Shown here: piece after piece, positions 5,763 to 8,461 of the stretch
Layout of the letters: every line of letters starts with the position of its first letter
How positions within the stretch are numbered: position 1 is the stretch's first letter
Source of the DNA: Syntrophaceae bacterium UBA2192
GTDB taxonomy: Bacteria; Desulfobacterota; Syntrophia; Syntrophales; UBA2192
Length of the DNA stretch: 8,461 bases
Direction: 5' to 3'
Assembly: GCA_002327315.1 (NCBI GenBank)
Contig: DCVI01000059.1
Coordinates: 1-8,461, forward strand
The notes under the pieces: generated by a model
Seen by the model: the letters and a program-made list of their open reading frames with translations, nothing else
What the model was told of the DNA's origin: nothing
Databases searched by the model: none
Translations under genes and position numbers: made by a program

Positions 5763-6616
5763 TCCTTCTCTTTCCCGCCTTGCGGCTTGTGGCTTGAGGC
5801 TTGTGGCTTTGCATCAAGGGTCGTCTTCACCACTCGCGTCATCAGTTCGACCGGGGGCTCGAGTCCCGTCCAGATGCGGATCTGCTCCGCCCCCTGGCGG
5901 ACGAACATGCCAAGCCCTGCGATCGCGCCGCACCCGGCCGCCTTCGCCTCCCGCAGCAGGCGCGTCTCGAGAGGGTTGTAGATCGTGTCCATGACCCACC
6001 GGAACCGGGCCAGGTGCCGCTGGTCCACGGGGGTCTCATCCGTAAGCGGGCGCATCCCGACGGGGGTCGCATTGATGAGCGCCTCCGCCTCCACCGCGCC
6101 CAGCTTGGCCAGCGGCTGCGCGTCGCACCCGAACCATCTCGCAAGGGACTCGGCCCTGTCGCGGCTGCGGTTGAAGACAATCGGAATGCCCCCCTCCCGC
6201 AGAATCCCGTAGACGGCGGCCCGTGCGGCGCCGCCGGCGCCCAGCACGGCAATGGTCTTCCCCTCCAGGTGAAAGTGCTCCCGCATGGCTGCGGTGAGAC
6301 CCGTCCAGTCCGTGTTCGAGCCCCGGAGCCGGCCGCCTTCGTTTTTAATCGTGTTGACGGCGCCGATGGCACGGGCATCTTCGTCCACCTCGTCGAGGAA
6401 GGCCATGACGGCCCCCTTCACGGGGAGCGTGACGCTCACGCCGGCAAGCGGCTTCTCCCGGATCATCCGGACGGCAATCTCGAGGTTTTCCACGCAGTGC
6501 GGCTCGTAGCGGGCACGGATCCCCATGGCCCCGAAGGCCGCGTTGATCATCAGCGGCGAGAGGCTGTGCCCCACGGGGTTACCGAAGAGGGCGTATTTTT
6601 GAATGTTCGCTGTCAT
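5759..6616 (-). CDS. aroE: Shikimate dehydrogenase (NADP+)
   Basis: Reversible reduction of 3-dehydroshikimate to shikimate with NADPH. It has 285 aa. The N-terminal substrate domain has GNPVGHSLSP (12-21), SVTLPVKG with catalytic Lys67, and GAVNTI (85-90). GSNTDWTG (99-106) has catalytic Asp103, with Trp where many homologues have Gly. The Rossmann domain has GAGGAAR (126-132), the NADP-type loop NRSRDR (149-154), INATPVGM (181-188), DTIYNPLET (210-218) and the late GLGMFVRQGAEQ (234-245). The natural fold ends near residue 268. The last ~17 residues (from KPQ at 270) are Lys/Gln/Ser-rich, read from a heptameric DNA repeat, and are probably a disordered tail. It overlaps aroD upstream and aroA downstream by ATGA. 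Confidence 0.96.
   Translation of the reverse strand: MTANIQKYALFGNPVGHSLSPLMINAAFGAMGIRARYEPHCVENLEIAVRMIREKPLAGVSVTLPVKGAVMAFLDEVDEDARAIGAVNTIKNEGGRLRGSNTDWTGLTAAMREHFHLEGKTIAVLGAGGAARAAVYGILREGGIPIVFNRSRDRAESLARWFGCDAQPLAKLGAVEAEALINATPVGMRPLTDETPVDQRHLARFRWVMDTIYNPLETRLLREAKAAGCGAIAGLGMFVRQGAEQIRIWTGLEPPVELMTRVVKTTLDAKPQASSHKPQGGKEKE
5784..5810. repeat. Heptameric tandem repeat (GGCTTGT) inside the 3' end of aroE
   Basis: Plus-strand units GGCTTGT (5784), GGCTTGA (5791), GGCTTGT (5798) and partial GGCTTT (5805) are contiguous, with a degenerate GCCTTGC just before (5777). Read on the minus strand, the 7-base period becomes a 7-residue period in AroE (KPQASSH then KPQ). Confidence 0.85.
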
Positions 6617-7296
6617 GACACCTGCAACATCCCCAGGATCGTTTTCATCTGTACGGCCGTCAGTTGTCCCGGCGCTGACTCGGCCCCATCCTCGAGGCTC
6701 GCATAGCTCATGCAGGAACCCAGGAGCGGCGCCGCCACGCGGCTCAGGCGCCCTTTTTCGCCCATGCAGAATGCAACGATCTCCTGGCCCATCTTCCGGG
6801 CCTGCGGGATGAGCTCCAGCACCCTGAGGTTGTCCTCCGCCGCGTTCGCCAGAGTCACGATTTTGACGATGTCGGCCCCGAGTTCCTGACAGGCTTTGAG
6901 CCTTTTCATCAGGGTCTGCCGGGAAGGCGTTCCCTTGAGATCGTGGTGCGAGACGATGAGCTTCGTTTTGCCTTTCTCTGTACGGATCGCCTTGCCCAGT
7001 CTGCCCACGGCTGCAGCACCCGTTCGCGCCTCGATGTCCACGTAGCTGGCGCCCAGGCCGACCGCCTCGCGAAGCAGCGCCATGCGCCTGTTCTCGCAGC
7101 TCGAAAAGAACCCTCCCTCGTCCCTGCGGCGGTTTGTCACCAGGATCCTTTCCTTCCCGGCGTGAAGGAGAAGGGGCAGATCGGGCTCACCGATGCGGTC
7201 GATCCGCAGTTCGACGAGATCCGCCTCGGGCAGAGCCCGCGCGAGCAGGCACAGGGCCTCCTCGTTCGTTTCGGGCACGATGGATATGCAGATCAT
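6613..7296 (-). CDS. aroD: 3-dehydroquinate dehydratase, type I
   Basis: Dehydrates 3-dehydroquinate to 3-dehydroshikimate through a Schiff-base intermediate. It is 227 aa from ATG 7296. An upstream GGAG lies 5 bases away, and the start overlaps the pheA stop (ATGA). Type I (class I aldolase-fold) motifs run in order: ADLVELRIDRI (25-35; Glu29, Arg31), VTNRRRDEGG (53-62), YVDIEA (85-90), the catalytic His in SHHDLKGTPS (116-125; His118), the Schiff-base Lys145 in DIVKIV, and the substrate loop GEKGRLSR with Arg186. SAPGQL with Gln211 closes the active site. The frame is open upstream to 7788, but that part runs inside pheA in another frame and is not coding. It overlaps aroE by 4 bases. Type II (AroQ) dehydroquinase is unrelated in sequence. 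Confidence 0.96.
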   Translation of the reverse strand: MICISIVPETNEEALCLLARALPEADLVELRIDRIGEPDLPLLLHAGKERILVTNRRRDEGGFFSSCENRRMALLREAVGLGASYVDIEARTGAAAVGRLGKAIRTEKGKTKLIVSHHDLKGTPSRQTLMKRLKACQELGADIVKIVTLANAAEDNLRVLELIPQARKMGQEIVAFCMGEKGRLSRVAAPLLGSCMSYASLEDGAESAPGQLTAVQMKTILGMLQVS

Positions 7297-8372
7297 GCTT
7301 TCTCCGCCTCCCCGGGGTAGGACCCCAGAACCTTGAGGAAGGCCGTCTTGCGTTGCAGTTTTCGAAGACAGTCCTTCACCGTCTGTTCGCCCGAGTGACC
7401 CTCGAGATCGATGAAGAATAGATACCGCCACATCCGGTCCCGCGCCGGGTGGGATTCGATGCGCAGCAGGTTGATCCCCGCCGCGGCAAACGGCTCGAGA
7501 GCGGCGTGCAGGGCCCCGGGCCGGTGTTGCGTCGAGAAGAGGATGGACGTCTTGTCCCGCCCCGTCGGGCCATTGGCCCCCCTGCCGATGACAATGAAGC
7601 GTGTCGTGTTGGCCGGGTGGTCCTCGATGCCTTCCTCGACGATGGGAAGCCCGTGGATTTCCGAGGCGAGGCGGCTGCCGATTGCGGCGGCCTCCCGATC
7701 CTGCAGGGCCTGCAGCACGGCCGCCGAAGTGCTCTCCGTCTCGACGGGGACCGCCCGGTGAAGATTTCTCGCCAGCCACTGCCGGCACTGGGCCAGCGCC
7801 TGGGGATGGGAATAAACCCGTCGAAGCCTTCCCTTCGCCCCCCGGGCCATGAGGCAGTGGGAGATGCGAAGGAAGATCTCGCCCCGGATCGAAAGCGGTG
7901 TTGCGATCAGCCTCTCGAGGGTGACCCTCACGGGCCCTTCCACGGAGTTCTCCAGCGGGACGACGCCGAGTTCGGCCTTTTGTTTTTCCACGGCGTCGAA
8001 GACCGCTCCGATCGTATCCTGCGGCGCCATGCGGGCGCTTCGGCCAAAGCGATCGAGGGCCGCCAGGTGGGCAAAGGAGCCTTCCGGGCCCAGGCAGGCC
8101 ACCGCGAGGGGCGCCTGGAGGGCCCTCGATGACGACAGGATCTCCCGGTAGATATGGCCCAGGGCATCGGCGGCGAGGGGACCCCCGTTGAGAGCTGCGA
8201 TCTCGTTCAGGACGCGCGACTCCTGGGCGGGGTCGTAGATGCCGATCCCCTCCCGTCCCTTTATCTTTCCAACTTCCAGGGACAGGCGGGCGCGCTCGTT
8301 GAGGAGCCTCACGATCTCGCGGTCCTTGTGCCGGATCTCACGCCGGACGTTCTCGATGCCTGGTTTTTTCAT
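7293..8372 (-). CDS. pheA: Bifunctional chorismate mutase / prephenate dehydratase (P-protein)
   Basis: Catalyses chorismate to prephenate and then phenylpyruvate, the first steps of the Phe branch. It has 359 aa in three domains. An AroQ chorismate mutase lies at about 5-88, with Arg10, Arg27, Lys38, Asp47, Glu51, Ser82 and Gln86 aligning to the E. coli active site. The prephenate dehydratase lies at about 90-265: GPEGSFAH (95-102), GVVPLENSVEGPV (136-148), YSHPQAL (187-193), STSAA and NTTRF (255-259). The C-terminal ACT regulatory domain lies at about 275-350, with GAL (286-288) and ESHP (306-309), where Phe-binding P-proteins normally have ESRP. Position 50 in the mutase is Gln where E. 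coli has Arg51. It is the first complete gene in the window; its ATG overlaps the stop of the upstream partial gene and its TGA overlaps aroD. Confidence 0.96.
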   Translation of the reverse strand: MKKPGIENVRREIRHKDREIVRLLNERARLSLEVGKIKGREGIGIYDPAQESRVLNEIAALNGGPLAADALGHIYREILSSSRALQAPLAVACLGPEGSFAHLAALDRFGRSARMAPQDTIGAVFDAVEKQKAELGVVPLENSVEGPVRVTLERLIATPLSIRGEIFLRISHCLMARGAKGRLRRVYSHPQALAQCRQWLARNLHRAVPVETESTSAAVLQALQDREAAAIGSRLASEIHGLPIVEEGIEDHPANTTRFIVIGRGANGPTGRDKTSILFSTQHRPGALHAALEPFAAAGINLLRIESHPARDRMWRYLFFIDLEGHSGEQTVKDCLRKLQRKTAFLKVLGSYPGEAEKA

Positions 8373-8461
8373 GCCTTGAGTGCCTCGATGGTTTCCTGCA
8401 CGAGCTCCAGCGGGACGCCGCCGTTGACGAAGGGCATGCCGGGTTTGCGCAGAAGGACGAA
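8369..8461 (-). CDS. 3' end of an unidentified gene, first in view of the aromatic operon
   Basis: Only the last 30 codons are inside the window. The C-terminus reads through RKPGMPFVNGG and ends in a likely amphipathic helix (LVQETIEALKA), with TGA at 8371-8369 overlapping the pheA ATG. The frame is open to the edge, codon use resembles its neighbours, and the 4-base overlap matches the downstream gene junctions, so a real gene of the same operon is likely. The context would favour an early-pathway enzyme such as DAHP synthase or dehydroquinate synthase, but I do not recognise this C-terminus as either and assign no function. Confidence 0.75.
   Translation of the reverse strand, partial: FVLLRKPGMPFVNGGVPLELVQETIEALKA

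Noticed and set aside
5190..6706. Plus-strand open frames of 263 and 301 codons opposite aroA and aroE
   Set aside because: They are antisense shadows of conserved genes, with no recognisable domain and no ribosome-binding site.
7297..7788. N-terminal extension of the aroD frame
   Set aside because: It lies wholly inside pheA in another frame. The residues show no family match, and ATG 7296 with GGAG and the ATGA overlap gives the correct type I length.
1..8461. CRISPR array, transposase, tRNA or rRNA genes
   Set aside because: None was seen. The only tandem repeats are short heptamers without spacers, and no RNA-gene or transposase signatures were recognised on either strand.

Overview
This is a GC-rich bacterial window in which every gene I can support lies on the minus strand, so transcription runs from high to low coordinates. 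Most of it (about 1935-8461) is one tightly packed operon for aromatic amino acid biosynthesis. In transcription order it holds the 3' end of an unidentified gene, then pheA (chorismate mutase/prephenate dehydratase), aroD, aroE, aroA, aroK, aroC and tyrA. Together these cover dehydroquinate to chorismate and then prephenate to the phenylalanine and tyrosine precursors. The first steps (DAHP synthase, dehydroquinate synthase) are not visible and could lie upstream, beyond base 8461. The first five genes are joined by 4-base ATGA overlaps. The later junctions (aroA-aroK, aroC-tyrA) carry short repeats and hairpins, and a heptameric repeat also supplies the C-terminal tail of AroE.

Downstream of tyrA the operon gives way to a separately promoted gene for a small outer-membrane beta-barrel protein with a signal peptide. 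After it comes a methylated-DNA--protein-cysteine methyltransferase (Ogt/MGMT type).

The most interesting region is the apparently empty left end (1-252). On the minus strand it contains a near-consensus sigma70 promoter and a 24-codon leader ORF with three consecutive Trp codons. These are followed by a strong terminator hairpin with a U6 tract, a second terminator hairpin sharing the same arm sequence, and a further inverted repeat cut by the window edge. Base pairing by eye gives a complete set of mutually exclusive stems (1:2, 2:3, 3:4), as expected of a trp attenuator. It should control a gene or operon just left of base 1, probably tryptophan biosynthesis. The locus therefore looks like a Phe/Tyr/common-pathway operon placed upstream of a Trp operon with its own leader, the two separated by two unrelated genes.

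Gram-negative identity follows from the outer-membrane protein. The operon layout, GC-rich coding sequence and short heptameric intergenic repeats suggest a deltaproteobacterial (Desulfobacterota, Syntrophus-like) genome. That assignment is inference, not proven by the window.
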